Source: Aporhodopirellula rubra
Lineage (GTDB): Bacteria; Planctomycetota; Planctomycetia; Pirellulales; Pirellulaceae
DNA: 64,000 nt
Direction: 5' to 3'
Assembly: GCF_014192335.1 (NCBI RefSeq)
Contig: NZ_JACHXU010000028.1
Span: 55,444 to 119,443 of the forward strand
Under the pieces are notes generated by a model. That model saw only the letters and a list, made by a program, of their open reading frames with translations, was not told the origin of the DNA and did no database searches. The position numbers and the translations under genes are program-made. Position 1 is the first letter of the stretch; the number at the start of each line of letters is the position of its first letter. Positions 49,265-58,221 of the stretch are shown here, piece by piece.

Positions 49265-50265
49265 GATTCTGGATTACTCGTAACAATGATTTTGCCGCAC
49301 AACCGATCGCTCTGCCCCAACGTGGCCGACTCTTGGAGTGCGTGAGCTTGGGCTGCTTCGGCGAGCGTGAAACTCGCGCCGATGTTCGCTTTGACTTTTC
49401 CCGTCGCCATCATTCGCGAAAGCTCTTCCGCGGCCGCTCGCATTTCAAACGGAGTCGCCTTGAACATAACGAAGCCGTGCAGAGAACACTCTTTGACGTA
49501 GAACGGTCCAACGGGAAACGGCGGCTGCGCGTCACGGCCTGCCATCAACACCATCCGCCCACGCTCCGCCATGACGTCGACCGCGGTCGCAAAGTCAGGC
49601 TCACGGCGGGTTTCCCAAACGACGTTGACGCCCCGCTCGCTAAACTGACGGACTTGCTCGGCGATCGACTGCGTCTTGTAAAGGATGACTTCTTCGGCGC
49701 CAAAGCCCCGTACCTTCTCGGCTTTCTCGTCACTGCCCGCCGTCGCAATCACGCGAGCCCCCGATGCCGCGGCCATCTGAACCACCATCGAACCGACGCC
49801 ACCGCTGCCGCCGATCACCAACACAGTCTCGCCGGGTTGCAACTGAGCTTCGCGAAACAACCCTAAGTGTGCCGTGATGCCGACCAACGCACAGGCCGCG
49901 GCATCTTCAAACGAAACCGCGTCAGGCAAACCGAATACCCATTTTTCGTCGACCGCAATCTTTTCGGCAAACGTTCCCTGCCGGCCCAGCAGACCTTGAT
50001 TGGTCGTCCAAACCCGGTCACCGACTGCAAACCGCTTCACGTTCGCACCGATCGCCTCAACCACGCCCGCGGCATCGCAACCAGGGAAATACGGCCATGG
50101 CAGATCCATCGCCACCACTCCCGAACGGACGTAGGTGTCAATCGGATTCACCGACATCGTGTGTGTCCGAATCAGAACCTGATCACCATCGATCTGAGGG
50201 TCAGGTACGTCGCCATATTGAATCGCCTCCGGCGCACCGGTGGCTGTCAGGAATGCTGCTTTCAT
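49261..50265 (-). CDS. NADPH:quinone reductase-like MDR oxidoreductase
   Basis: 334 residues, zinc-free medium-chain dehydrogenase of the quinone reductase/zeta-crystallin type. It has the N-terminal GroES-like part ([24 protein letters not shown]) and a Rossmann domain with [18 protein letters not shown] and a cofactor-binding stretch [21 protein letters not shown]. Catalytic zinc Cys/His ligands of alcohol dehydrogenases are absent. It is cytoplasmic and probably reduces quinones or enones with NADPH; substrate unknown. Its stop overlaps the hisI start by four bases. The start ATG is preceded by a weak purine-rich site. Confidence 0.92.
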   Translation of the reverse strand: MKAAFLTATGAPEAIQYGDVPDPQIDGDQVLIRTHTMSVNPIDTYVRSGVVAMDLPWPYFPGCDAAGVVEAIGANVKRFAVGDRVWTTNQGLLGRQGTFAEKIAVDEKWVFGLPDAVSFEDAAACALVGITAHLGLFREAQLQPGETVLVIGGSGGVGSMVVQMAAASGARVIATAGSDEKAEKVRGFGAEEVILYKTQSIAEQVRQFSERGVNVVWETRREPDFATAVDVMAERGRMVLMAGRDAQPPFPVGPFYVKECSLHGFVMFKATPFEMRAAAEELSRMMATGKVKANIGASFTLAEAAQAHALQESATLGQSDRLCGKIIVTSNPES

Positions 50266-50367
50266 AAAATCGACGCGTTAAGAAACTAGAATCCGAAGTA
50301 ATAAAGAAGAACGAGTTATTGATGGAGCAAATAAATGCATGGAGGCAATCGATTCAGCGAATCCGGC

Positions 50368-50628
50368 TTAACGCAAATCCTTGATTTGGATCGCGCTATC
50401 CGCGATCAACGTCGCGATATTCTCTCGAACCGGGTACAGCCGATCCTTCGCGGAGTTAACCATTCCGGCATCGATCGGCGTCTCAACTCGCGTGCCCAAT
50501 TGATCTCGAGCGGCACCCGCGGAAATCGCCTCGTTGACCCGCTCGACCAGTTCCGGTTCCGCCAGAACCAGTGAGTCACCCCCAAACGGACAGCGTAGGA
50601 TAGGTAAAATATCCGGGGTAATCATCAT
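50368..50628 (-). CDS. Trm112-like small protein with incomplete zinc motif
   Basis: 86 residues with the Trm112/UPF0434 pattern: an N-terminal ILPILRCPFGGDSL segment and a C-terminal RLYPVRENIATLI segment corresponding to the usual YPIRDGIP-type strand. Bacterial members normally have CPxC at the start; here it is CPFG, so the second Cys is missing. Trm112 proteins act as small activating partners of methyltransferases in eukaryotes and archaea; the bacterial role is unclear. The middle (VERVNEAISAGAARDQLG) is longer than usual. It is divergent from the YTV-like gene across 141 bp. Confidence 0.7.
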   Translation of the reverse strand: MMITPDILPILRCPFGGDSLVLAEPELVERVNEAISAGAARDQLGTRVETPIDAGMVNSAKDRLYPVRENIATLIADSAIQIKDLR

Positions 50629-50769
50629 GCGTTTCTATCCGCGATGGGTTTTGGTTTTAATGCGTTCGGGTACCGATGTCCGATCAAGATTAGCATTGTC
50701 TTCTCTTTTAGATCACTCGCCTAGCCTCTCTCGGCGGCGAGTGCTCCTCACGCACGACGAGGGATTGTC

Positions 50770-51549
50770 ATGCGACATGTCGCACGTTTTCGCAAGCACA
50801 TGCTTACCCTGATCGCTGGTTCGACGATCATGGTTGGTTCCCCTACTCTTTTGCAGGGCGAAGATACGCCTGGATATTACACCGATCCATCGACAGGAAT
50901 CGTTTATCGCAAAGTCGTCCGGACCATCGAGCGTCCGGTCGTGGAGACCAAAATCGCACAACGACAGGAAACCGTTTACAAACCCAAAACCGTCGTCGAA
51001 ACGCGACCAACGACTCGCCGCACGTACACTCCCGTGACCGAATTCCGGTGGGTGCCTCGTGTCGAAGGCCGTTGGAATCCGTTCCGGCAACCCACCGTCG
51101 CCTACCACCACGTTCCCGAAACCCGCTGGCAATCGCGAGACGAGGTCATCGCCGAAACGAAAACCCAGGTGCAATGGGAAGCCGTCACGCAGACCGTCGA
51201 CGTGCCACAGCGTTTGACGCGGATCGCCAGAGAGGAACAAGTCGACTTTGAACCCGTCGGGCGAGTAGCCCCCCCGGCGGCGAGAACTCTCGCCAGCAAC
51301 GTCGCTCCCGAGATCGCCGCCCGATTGCGGCCGCTCGATACGTCGGCCCCCGTTCAACCGCTCGGCACGAGCGGCGCCACCCCGACGAGCAGCAGTTTCG
51401 TTACCCGAGACGACAATCGCTCGTCCTTGCAATCAGGACTGCGGGCGACCGAATTGGCCCCCGATGCGGCTCGCGGCTACACCCAACCGCTGGGGATCGG
51501 CAACACGACAGGCGTCGCGGGACTGTCCGTTCCTCGGATCTGGCGTTGA
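50770..51549 (+). CDS. Short YTV-like secreted protein
   Basis: 259 residues; a hydrophobic N-terminal segment (LTLIAGSTIMVGSPTLLQG) acts as a signal. The mature part has Tyr/Val/Thr/Arg repeats such as YRKVVRTIERPVVETK, RQETVYKPKTVVETR and RRTYTPVTEFRWVP, similar to the larger YTV protein in this window. The C-terminal 90 residues (RVAPPAARTLASNVAPEI onward) are Ala/Pro/Thr-rich and probably disordered. It is likely an envelope protein. The start could be the internal Met11. It is divergent from the Trm112-like gene and 160 bp upstream of the acyl-ligase fusion gene, so it is probably not in that operon. Confidence 0.7.
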   Translation: MRHVARFRKHMLTLIAGSTIMVGSPTLLQGEDTPGYYTDPSTGIVYRKVVRTIERPVVETKIAQRQETVYKPKTVVETRPTTRRTYTPVTEFRWVPRVEGRWNPFRQPTVAYHHVPETRWQSRDEVIAETKTQVQWEAVTQTVDVPQRLTRIAREEQVDFEPVGRVAPPAARTLASNVAPEIAARLRPLDTSAPVQPLGTSGATPTSSSFVTRDDNRSSLQSGLRATELAPDAARGYTQPLGIGNTTGVAGLSVPRIWR

Positions 51550-51709
51550 AAATCGTCCGGTTTCAAGGGTTTTCCGAGTTGTAACCTCCTGTCAAACTGT
51601 AGCATCTGGATAATTCAGGTCTAAGGCGGCGTCCTTAGGCCCTCATGCCGATGAAGATTTCTGTCAGGGAAGTTAGACTAACTCGTCGAAAGCTCGTAAC
51701 CGCGATAGG

Positions 51710-54700
51710 TTGAAACTGGTGGATCTGCAAAAATACTTCTCAGGCGACTTGCCCCCGCGGGACCATTTCGTATCGATCCTGCGACATTGGGAGCAGGCCC
51801 GATCGGACAGCATGGCGTTCTCGTTCACCGATGGTGAAGAATCCGAAGAATCGCTCAGCTACGCCGAGTTATGGGACGAAGTCCGGGGCCTCGCCGGGTA
51901 TTTGCAAGGCCGATGCGGCATCCGCCCGGGCGACCGAGTCCTGCTGCTGTATCCTCCCGGTCTGGATTTCGTTGTCTCGTTGTTCGCGGTCTTCGCCGCC
52001 GGAGCAATCGCGGTCCCCGCCTTCCCACCGCGACGTAACCGCAAGGCATCACGGATCCGTTCGATCGTCCTCGACGCTGACGCACGTTGGGCGTTGTCGA
52101 CCAGTTCGGTCATCGAACAACTCTCCGGCCCCGACCTCCACGAAGACCTCGTCGGTGTCCAATTGCTGGGGACCGATTCCCCCGACCACCGCGACGGGTC
52201 GTACTGGCGATGCCCACGACTCAGGAGCGACGCACTCGGCGTTCTGCAATACACCTCGGGTTCGACCGGATCGCCCAAAGGCGTGATGCTGACGCACGAG
52301 AATTTGATCGCCAATAGCGAACTGATTCTGCACGCGTTCCAACCCGATCAATTCATCGTCGGCGCCTCTTGGTTGCCCACCTATCACGACATGGGTCTGA
52401 TCGGTGGCGTCGTGATGCCGATGTTCATGGGACGGCCCAACGTCTTGATGAGCCCGATGGCGTTCCTGCAGCGTCCGGCCCGATGGTTGCAAGTCGTCTC
52501 GAAGTACAACGTCACGGTCAGCGGCGGGCCCAACTTCGCCTATCAATTATGCGTCGACAAGATCGACGACGATGAAGTCGCCGGCCTCGACCTTTCCTCT
52601 TGGGAGATCGCGTTCAATGGAGCCGAGCCGATTCGCGCCTCAACGCTCGACGCGTTCACGCAGCGGTTCAGCAAACTCGGATTCCGCGCCACGTCGCACC
52701 TGCCGTGTTACGGAATGGCCGAAACGACGCTGATCGTCACCGGCGGCCCGAAGGATAACGGCGCCGACATGAAACGGCCGGTGTTGACCGCATTCGACGG
52801 CCCCTCCCTCGACAACAAAACGGTGCGTGCCCCCGTTGATCCGGATTCCGCCCGCGAACTCGTCGGCTGTGGACGCGTGCTACCTGGTGAACGCATCGAG
52901 ATCGTTGATCCAGACACCCGCCAACTGATGCCCACCGGATCAATCGGCGAAATTTGGGTGCAGAGCCCCTCGGTCGGTCGCGGTTACTGGCAACGCCGCG
53001 AAGAATCCAACAAGACGTTTGCCGCGATGACCAGCGACAAACAGGGCCCGTTCCTGCGAACCGGCGATTTGGGTTTCTTGCACGAAGGTCAACTGTTCGT
53101 CTCCGGTCGCCTCAAAGACATGATCATCGTACGGGGCGTCAATCGTTACCCGCAGGATATCGAGGAAACCGTCGAACGAGCCAGCGACGTGGTGCAGGCC
53201 GGTTCCGTCGCCGCTTTCGCGATGACCGACAGCGATCGCGAACAATTGGTCATCGTCGCCGAAACGATTCGACGCCGCGACCTCGATTGGGACGACCACC
53301 TGCAATCAATCCGCCGCGCCGTGACGGCCGAACATGACCTGCCACCCGATGCGGTCTACCTCGTCCGCAACAGCAGCGTTCCCAAAACGAGCAGCGGCAA
53401 GATCCAACGTCACGCCTGCCTGCACGCCGTCCGTGATAACGAACTGAAAATCGTCGCGCAGTGGATCCGTGGTGAAGAATCCTCTCTGCAGCCGTCGGCG
53501 TTGCAGGGTGAAACGATGATGAAGGCCGCCGCGGGCAGCAGCGGACTGAACGCACCGGCCGACCCAGTCATCATCGACGCGATCGAAACGCACGTCCGCC
53601 GCGTCGCCGGTGAACGGGCCGGGCAAATGTCGACCGACACGAACATCGTTTTGGACCTCGGACTCGACAGCCTCGAACGGCTCGAGATCGCACGAAGTTT
53701 GGAACGGACCTTCGGCGGTCGATTCCCCGAACAAGTGCTCGACGAAGTCGAAACGATCGGACAAACCGCCGCCGCCGTCGAACGATACCTGTCCGCCGGT
53801 GCCCGGGCTCGCGCCGAAGCCTTCCTCGCCGACCCCAACCAACAACTCGGCGCGACCGACGACCAAATCAACGGTACCAATCTGCAGGACGCGATCTCGT
53901 CTCACTCCATCGATGGGAACGTCACACGTCCTATCCGCAGTGTCACGGTCGCTCCCGAGGATGACGTGACTCAGTTTACCGAGTACCGCCGCCTCAAAGC
54001 CACGATGCGGCAAATGCAACTGACGGGCTGCCCCAACCCGTACTTCACCGTCCACGACAACATCGTCGGCGACACGACGATGATCGACGGAGAAACCTAC
54101 ATCAGCTTCGCCAGCTACAACTACCTCGGCCTCAGCGGGCACCCGGAAGTCTCCACAGCCGCCTCCGATGCGATCGCCCAGTACGGCACCAGCGTTTCAG
54201 CGAGCCGTTTGGTTTCCGGCGAAAAACCGATCCACGGTCAACTCGAACGCCGCATCGCGGAATGGGTCGGCGTGGACGCCGCGATCACCATGGTCGGCGG
54301 TCACGCGACAAACGAAACCACCATCGGACATCTCGTCGGCCCCGAAGATCTGATCCTCCACGACGCCTTATCACACAACAGCATCGTCCAAGGTGCACTG
54401 CTTTCCGGTGCCAAACGACGCCCCTTCCCCCACAACGATTACGAAGCACTCGATCGCATGTTGACCGCCCTGCGGCATCAATATCGTCGAACGCTGGTTG
54501 TCATCGAAGGCGTTTACAGCATGGACGGCGACTTCGCCGATGTGCCAAAATTCATTGAGATCAAAAAGCGTCACCGATGCATGTTGATGGTCGATGAAGC
54601 CCACAGTTTCGGAACGATGGGCAAGACCGGCCACGGCATCGCCGAACACTTTGGCATCAACCCAAAAGATGTCGACATCTGGATGGGCACCCTCAGCAAA

Positions 54701-55189
54701 TCGGCCTCGTCGTGCGGCGGTTACATCGCCGGCTCGCACGCACTCGTCGAACTGCTCCGGTACACGGCCCCCGGGTTCGTCTTCAGCGTCGGAATGCCGC
54801 CGAGCCAAGTCGCCGCGGCGATCGCATCGCTCGATGTACTCGAACGCGAACCCGAACGTGTCGAACGACTCCGGCATAACAGCCAACTGTTCCTCTCGCT
54901 GTGCCGCAAAGCGGGTCTCGATACGGGCGACAGCGGCGGAACGCCCGTCGTGCCTGTCATCACGGGCAACTCGCTGGTCGCACTGCGACTGAGCAACCGG
55001 CTCAAGAAAGACGCGATCAACGTGCAACCGATCTTGTATCCCGCCGTCGATGAATCCGCCGCACGACTGCGGTTCTTCATCACCAGCGAACATTCCGAAG
55101 AACAAATCCGCTTCACCGTCGACCGCACCCAGTTCCACTACAACGAACTGCAAGGCATCCCCGCCACATCCTTAGCCGAAACCGGCTAA
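51710..55189 (+). CDS. Fusion protein: fatty acyl-AMP ligase, acyl carrier domain, alpha-oxoamine synthase
   Basis: 1159 residues starting at TTG; no in-frame ATG precedes the adenylation domain. Residues 1-580 are a fatty acyl-AMP ligase-type adenylation domain (LQYTSGSTGSPKGVMLTH; SWLPTYHDMGLIGG). Residues about 620-710 form an acyl carrier domain with LDLGLDSLERL, the phosphopantetheine Ser being 654. Residues about 750-1150 are a PLP-dependent alpha-oxoamine synthase with GTLSKSASSCGGYI, Lys997 being the likely Schiff-base residue. The logical reaction is activation of a fatty acid, loading on the carrier, then decarboxylative condensation with an amino acid to a 2-amino-3-ketone lipid, as in serine palmitoyltransferase. 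The amino acid and product are unknown. MobA-like and MoeA genes follow closely. Confidence 0.88.
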   Translation: MKLVDLQKYFSGDLPPRDHFVSILRHWEQARSDSMAFSFTDGEESEESLSYAELWDEVRGLAGYLQGRCGIRPGDRVLLLYPPGLDFVVSLFAVFAAGAIAVPAFPPRRNRKASRIRSIVLDADARWALSTSSVIEQLSGPDLHEDLVGVQLLGTDSPDHRDGSYWRCPRLRSDALGVLQYTSGSTGSPKGVMLTHENLIANSELILHAFQPDQFIVGASWLPTYHDMGLIGGVVMPMFMGRPNVLMSPMAFLQRPARWLQVVSKYNVTVSGGPNFAYQLCVDKIDDDEVAGLDLSSWEIAFNGAEPIRASTLDAFTQRFSKLGFRATSHLPCYGMAETTLIVTGGPKDNGADMKRPVLTAFDGPSLDNKTVRAPVDPDSARELVGCGRVLPGERIEIVDPDTRQLMPTGSIGEIWVQSPSVGRGYWQRREESNKTFAAMTSDKQGPFLRTGDLGFLHEGQLFVSGRLKDMIIVRGVNRYPQDIEETVERASDVVQAGSVAAFAMTDSDREQLVIVAETIRRRDLDWDDHLQSIRRAVTAEHDLPPDAVYLVRNSSVPKTSSGKIQRHACLHAVRDNELKIVAQWIRGEESSLQPSALQGETMMKAAAGSSGLNAPADPVIIDAIETHVRRVAGERAGQMSTDTNIVLDLGLDSLERLEIARSLERTFGGRFPEQVLDEVETIGQTAAAVERYLSAGARARAEAFLADPNQQLGATDDQINGTNLQDAISSHSIDGNVTRPIRSVTVAPEDDVTQFTEYRRLKATMRQMQLTGCPNPYFTVHDNIVGDTTMIDGETYISFASYNYLGLSGHPEVSTAASDAIAQYGTSVSASRLVSGEKPIHGQLERRIAEWVGVDAAITMVGGHATNETTIGHLVGPEDLILHDALSHNSIVQGALLSGAKRRPFPHNDYEALDRMLTALRHQYRRTLVVIEGVYSMDGDFADVPKFIEIKKRHRCMLMVDEAHSFGTMGKTGHGIAEHFGINPKDVDIWMGTLSKSASSCGGYIAGSHALVELLRYTAPGFVFSVGMPPSQVAAAIASLDVLEREPERVERLRHNSQLFLSLCRKAGLDTGDSGGTPVVPVITGNSLVALRLSNRLKKDAINVQPILYPAVDESAARLRFFITSEHSEEQIRFTVDRTQFHYNELQGIPATSLAETG

Positions 55190-55210
55190 CCAACGCCCAA
55201 GCAGTGGATC

Positions 55211-55825
55211 ATGCCATCGTCCCCCAACGATCGATCGCAGCGGATTCTCGGCGTTGTTCTTGCCGGCGGTCGTTCCACGCGAATGGGGCAGTGCAAAACG
55301 ACTCTCCCTCACCCCGACGGCGGCACTTATCTCGAGCGAGCCGTCAGGACGATGCGGGGCGTCTGTAGCGAAGTCGCCGTTTCACTCGCCGAAGACGCAC
55401 CTCCTCCGCCAGCGAGCTTTCCCGCGACCGTTCATGCCATCGTCGACTCGCAACCCGATTGCGGCCCCGCCGAAGGAGTCTCGCGTTCACTCGAGTTCGC
55501 CGGAACACTTCACTGCACCGGAGTCCTCTTCACGCCTGTTGACGTCCCTGCGATCAACGCAGAACATCTAAACCGACTGCTGCGGCGGTTCGAAACCGAT
55601 TGCGAAAAAATCGTTTGCGCGCTCAACGAAGATCCGTCATCAAACAAACCGCTGCAACCTCTCGTCGCAATCTATCCGGTCTCGTTGACGGACGAACTGT
55701 GCTCGCTCGCGAGGTCATCGCATCGCAGCCTGTATCGTTTCATACAATCATCCGAACATGTCACCGTCGGACTCCCCGCCGACGCTCTCCATAACGTTAA
55801 CTCACCTCACGATCTCCTGACATGA
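55211..55825 (+). CDS. MobA-like nucleotidyltransferase
   Basis: 204 residues with the N-terminal nucleotidyltransferase signature VVLAGGRSTRMGQCKTTLP and a DVPAIN-type segment (VLFTPVDVPAIN) near the metal site. Such enzymes attach GMP or CMP to molybdopterin; the present length and motifs fit a MobA/MocA-like protein, but nucleotide specificity cannot be read. The adjacent moeA, whose start overlaps this stop by four bases (ATGA), supports a role in molybdenum cofactor synthesis. It begins 21 bp after the oxoamine synthase fusion, so the three are probably co-transcribed. No molybdoenzyme is encoded in this window. Confidence 0.85.
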   Translation: MPSSPNDRSQRILGVVLAGGRSTRMGQCKTTLPHPDGGTYLERAVRTMRGVCSEVAVSLAEDAPPPPASFPATVHAIVDSQPDCGPAEGVSRSLEFAGTLHCTGVLFTPVDVPAINAEHLNRLLRRFETDCEKIVCALNEDPSSNKPLQPLVAIYPVSLTDELCSLARSSHRSLYRFIQSSEHVTVGLPADALHNVNSPHDLLT

Positions 55826-57084
55826 AGCGTTTAGCCTACGACAGCCCAAACGATGCGATCGCTGCACTGGCCGCACCGCTCGCTCCGGTGGACGTCCAAC
55901 ACGATTGCCGCGATTTGCTCGGCCGAGTTCTCGCCTGCTCTATCGTTGCTGACCGCGATCACCCCGCCGCCGACGTTTCGGCGATGGATGGTTACGCTCT
56001 CGCAATGCGCCGTCCCGCCAACTCCGGCGAAATTCACTGCAACGAAGAGATCCCCGTCACCGGCGAAAGTATCCCGGGCTCGCCTCCGCCTGATTTTTCC
56101 GACTTCGGCGTCATCCGCATCTTCACCGGTGGGATGGTCCCCGCAGGCTGCGACCGGGTCATCCAACGCGAATACACAATCGAATCACCGGGCAACGATT
56201 CGATGCCGTTAGGCACGGTCCGCTGGCGTGCCGAAGCCAAACTCACCCAACCGGCCGCCAACATCCGAGGACGCGGTGAAAACATCGAAGCCGGCGAGGA
56301 AGCCCTGCCGTCCGGCGTCGTCGTACGCTCACCTCAGGTCGCCGCCATTGCCAGTTTCGGAGTCGAGTCGGCGAGCGTGCGTCGCCGCGTCCGTGTCGCG
56401 ATCATCACCACCGGCGACGAACTCGGCCGCATCGACTCGGCCACAAACGAAACACTTCCGCCATGGAAGATCCGCAACAGCAACGCGCACGCACTACGCG
56501 CCATCGTCACACCGCGGCCCTACGTGAATCCGCCGACGATGCTACACGCACCCGACGAACCCGAGCAACTGAAACAAGTCGTTTCCGACGCCGTCGCGGA
56601 CCACGACATCGTCCTCTTAACCGGCGGCGTCTCAATGGGCGATCACGACTATGTTCCCAAAGTCGTTTCCGAAATCGGCGCCCAAACGGTATTCCACAAA
56701 CTGCCACTACGCCCGGGCAAACCAATTCTCGGCGCCCTCTACCATGTCCCTGATTCTGCGACCGCCAAACCGATCATCGGGCTGCCCGGCAACCCCGTCA
56801 GCGCCACCATGGGCGCGGTGCGGTTCGCGTTGCCGTTGATCGACAAACTCGCCGGCATCACTCGCTGGGAACCCAATCCGCCGTCGATCATGTTGGACGA
56901 GATTGGAACGAAAACGCTGCACCTGCACTGGATGCGAGCGGTCCGCATGACGGGCCCCGGCACCGCTGAACTCGTCGTAGGAAAAGGATCCGGCGACCTC
57001 GTTTCACTCGGCGCGAGCGACGGTTTCATCGAAATGCCCCCCACCGCCCACCACCCAGGCCCCTGGCCCTTCTTCGCATGGTAG
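55822..57084 (+). CDS. moeA: Molybdopterin molybdenumtransferase
   Basis: 420 residues. Inserts molybdate into adenylylated molybdopterin. Conserved MoeA landmarks: VSAMDGYAL near the N-terminus, RIFTGGMVPAGCDRVI, RGRGENIEAGE, VAIITTGDEL, LLTGGVSMGDHDYVP and IGLPGNPVSATMG. Length is typical of MoeA (about 400). The start overlaps the MobA-like stop by four bases, so the two are translationally coupled. The C-terminal domain IV segment is present. Probably cytoplasmic. Confidence 0.95.
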   Translation: MKRLAYDSPNDAIAALAAPLAPVDVQHDCRDLLGRVLACSIVADRDHPAADVSAMDGYALAMRRPANSGEIHCNEEIPVTGESIPGSPPPDFSDFGVIRIFTGGMVPAGCDRVIQREYTIESPGNDSMPLGTVRWRAEAKLTQPAANIRGRGENIEAGEEALPSGVVVRSPQVAAIASFGVESASVRRRVRVAIITTGDELGRIDSATNETLPPWKIRNSNAHALRAIVTPRPYVNPPTMLHAPDEPEQLKQVVSDAVADHDIVLLTGGVSMGDHDYVPKVVSEIGAQTVFHKLPLRPGKPILGALYHVPDSATAKPIIGLPGNPVSATMGAVRFALPLIDKLAGITRWEPNPPSIMLDEIGTKTLHLHWMRAVRMTGPGTAELVVGKGSGDLVSLGASDGFIEMPPTAHHPGPWPFFAW

Positions 57085-57165
57085 CCTGACAACCACCGCC
57101 CCCCACACCCTGTCACCTCCCTCCCCACCCTCAACGAGGTCGACCAGAATCGTCGACGCGGCAAC

Positions 57166-58203
57166 ATGACCCGACCCTGCCATCAGAACGTTGTCTCGAC
57201 GACACCTTCACCTCCTCAAACCGTCTTCCTCGGCATCGACGTCGGTGGAACGAACGTCAAGTTGGGGCTGATCGAAGACGGAGGCCAGATCATTGCTCAA
57301 CACGCCGTCCCCACGCCTCCGCTGAAAACACCCGAGCGTGTGATCGAGTACGCCCTGAGCTTCGCGAACGAAGAAACGACCAGCCACCAACGAATCGGTG
57401 GCGTTGGACTCGCGATCCCCGGCATCCTCGATTCCGAAGAGATGGTATTACGAGAAGTCGTCAACCTGCCCGGATGGATCGACCGGCCATTGCTGCGATT
57501 GCTGTCGGATCAATGCGACACTCCCGCAATGGTCGTCAACGATGCCAACGCGGCCGCCTTCGCCGAACATTCTCGACGTGGACTCGGCGACCGATCACTC
57601 GCCCTCGTCACTTTGGGAACAGGAATCGGTTGTGGTGTCGTGATCGGCGGTCGGCCCTTCAGCGGCGATCACGGCTGCGCCGGTGAACTCGGACACATTG
57701 CCATCCGCTTCGGTGACGACGCGTTGCCCTGCACCTGCGGCAGCCGCGGACACTTGGAAACCTACGCGGGTGCCGGCGGCGTCCTCGCGCGGCTTAAATT
57801 GGCCTACGCAACCAATCCGAAACATCGCATCCCCGCCTCCCTGCAATCGCCCCTGGCGTCGCCCAAAGACATCGCTGACGAAGCAATCAAAGGTGACACG
57901 ATTTGTCTCGATGTGATCGACGAAACCGCCATCCACGTCGGCTCAGCGATCGGAATGCTCGGCCAAACCATCGATCCCGCCGTCGTCCTGCTCGGCGGCG
58001 CGATGACTTTCGGCGGCAAACAATCTTCAACGGGAATCCGTTTTTTGGAAAAGGTGCGAGCCACGGTCCGGGAGACCACGCTCGTGCAAGTCGGAGGCAA
58101 CCTGATTGTCGATTTCGCGTCGCTCGGTAACGATGCAGGCATCGTCGGTGCGGCACTCGTCGCAAAACAAGCCGCCGCAGACGCCTGTTTCAACAACTCA
58201 TGA
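57166..58203 (+). CDS. ROK family sugar kinase (glucokinase-like)
   Basis: 345 residues with the ATP-binding FLGIDVGGTNVKLGLIE near residue 25, VVNDANAAAFAEH with the catalytic Asp, the GTGIGCGVVIGG phosphate loop, and the ROK zinc motif in the form PCTCGSRGHLETYAG, where the third Cys of the canonical CxCGxxGC is His. It has no helix-turn-helix, so it is a kinase and not a ROK repressor. It phosphorylates glucose or an N-acyl-hexosamine; the nagB-type gene 18 bp downstream favours an amino-sugar substrate, which is inference. It lies 81 bp after moeA. Confidence 0.9.
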   Translation: MTRPCHQNVVSTTPSPPQTVFLGIDVGGTNVKLGLIEDGGQIIAQHAVPTPPLKTPERVIEYALSFANEETTSHQRIGGVGLAIPGILDSEEMVLREVVNLPGWIDRPLLRLLSDQCDTPAMVVNDANAAAFAEHSRRGLGDRSLALVTLGTGIGCGVVIGGRPFSGDHGCAGELGHIAIRFGDDALPCTCGSRGHLETYAGAGGVLARLKLAYATNPKHRIPASLQSPLASPKDIADEAIKGDTICLDVIDETAIHVGSAIGMLGQTIDPAVVLLGGAMTFGGKQSSTGIRFLEKVRATVRETTLVQVGGNLIVDFASLGNDAGIVGAALVAKQAAADACFNNS

Positions 58204-58221
58204 AGATCGACCGTTCCCACC

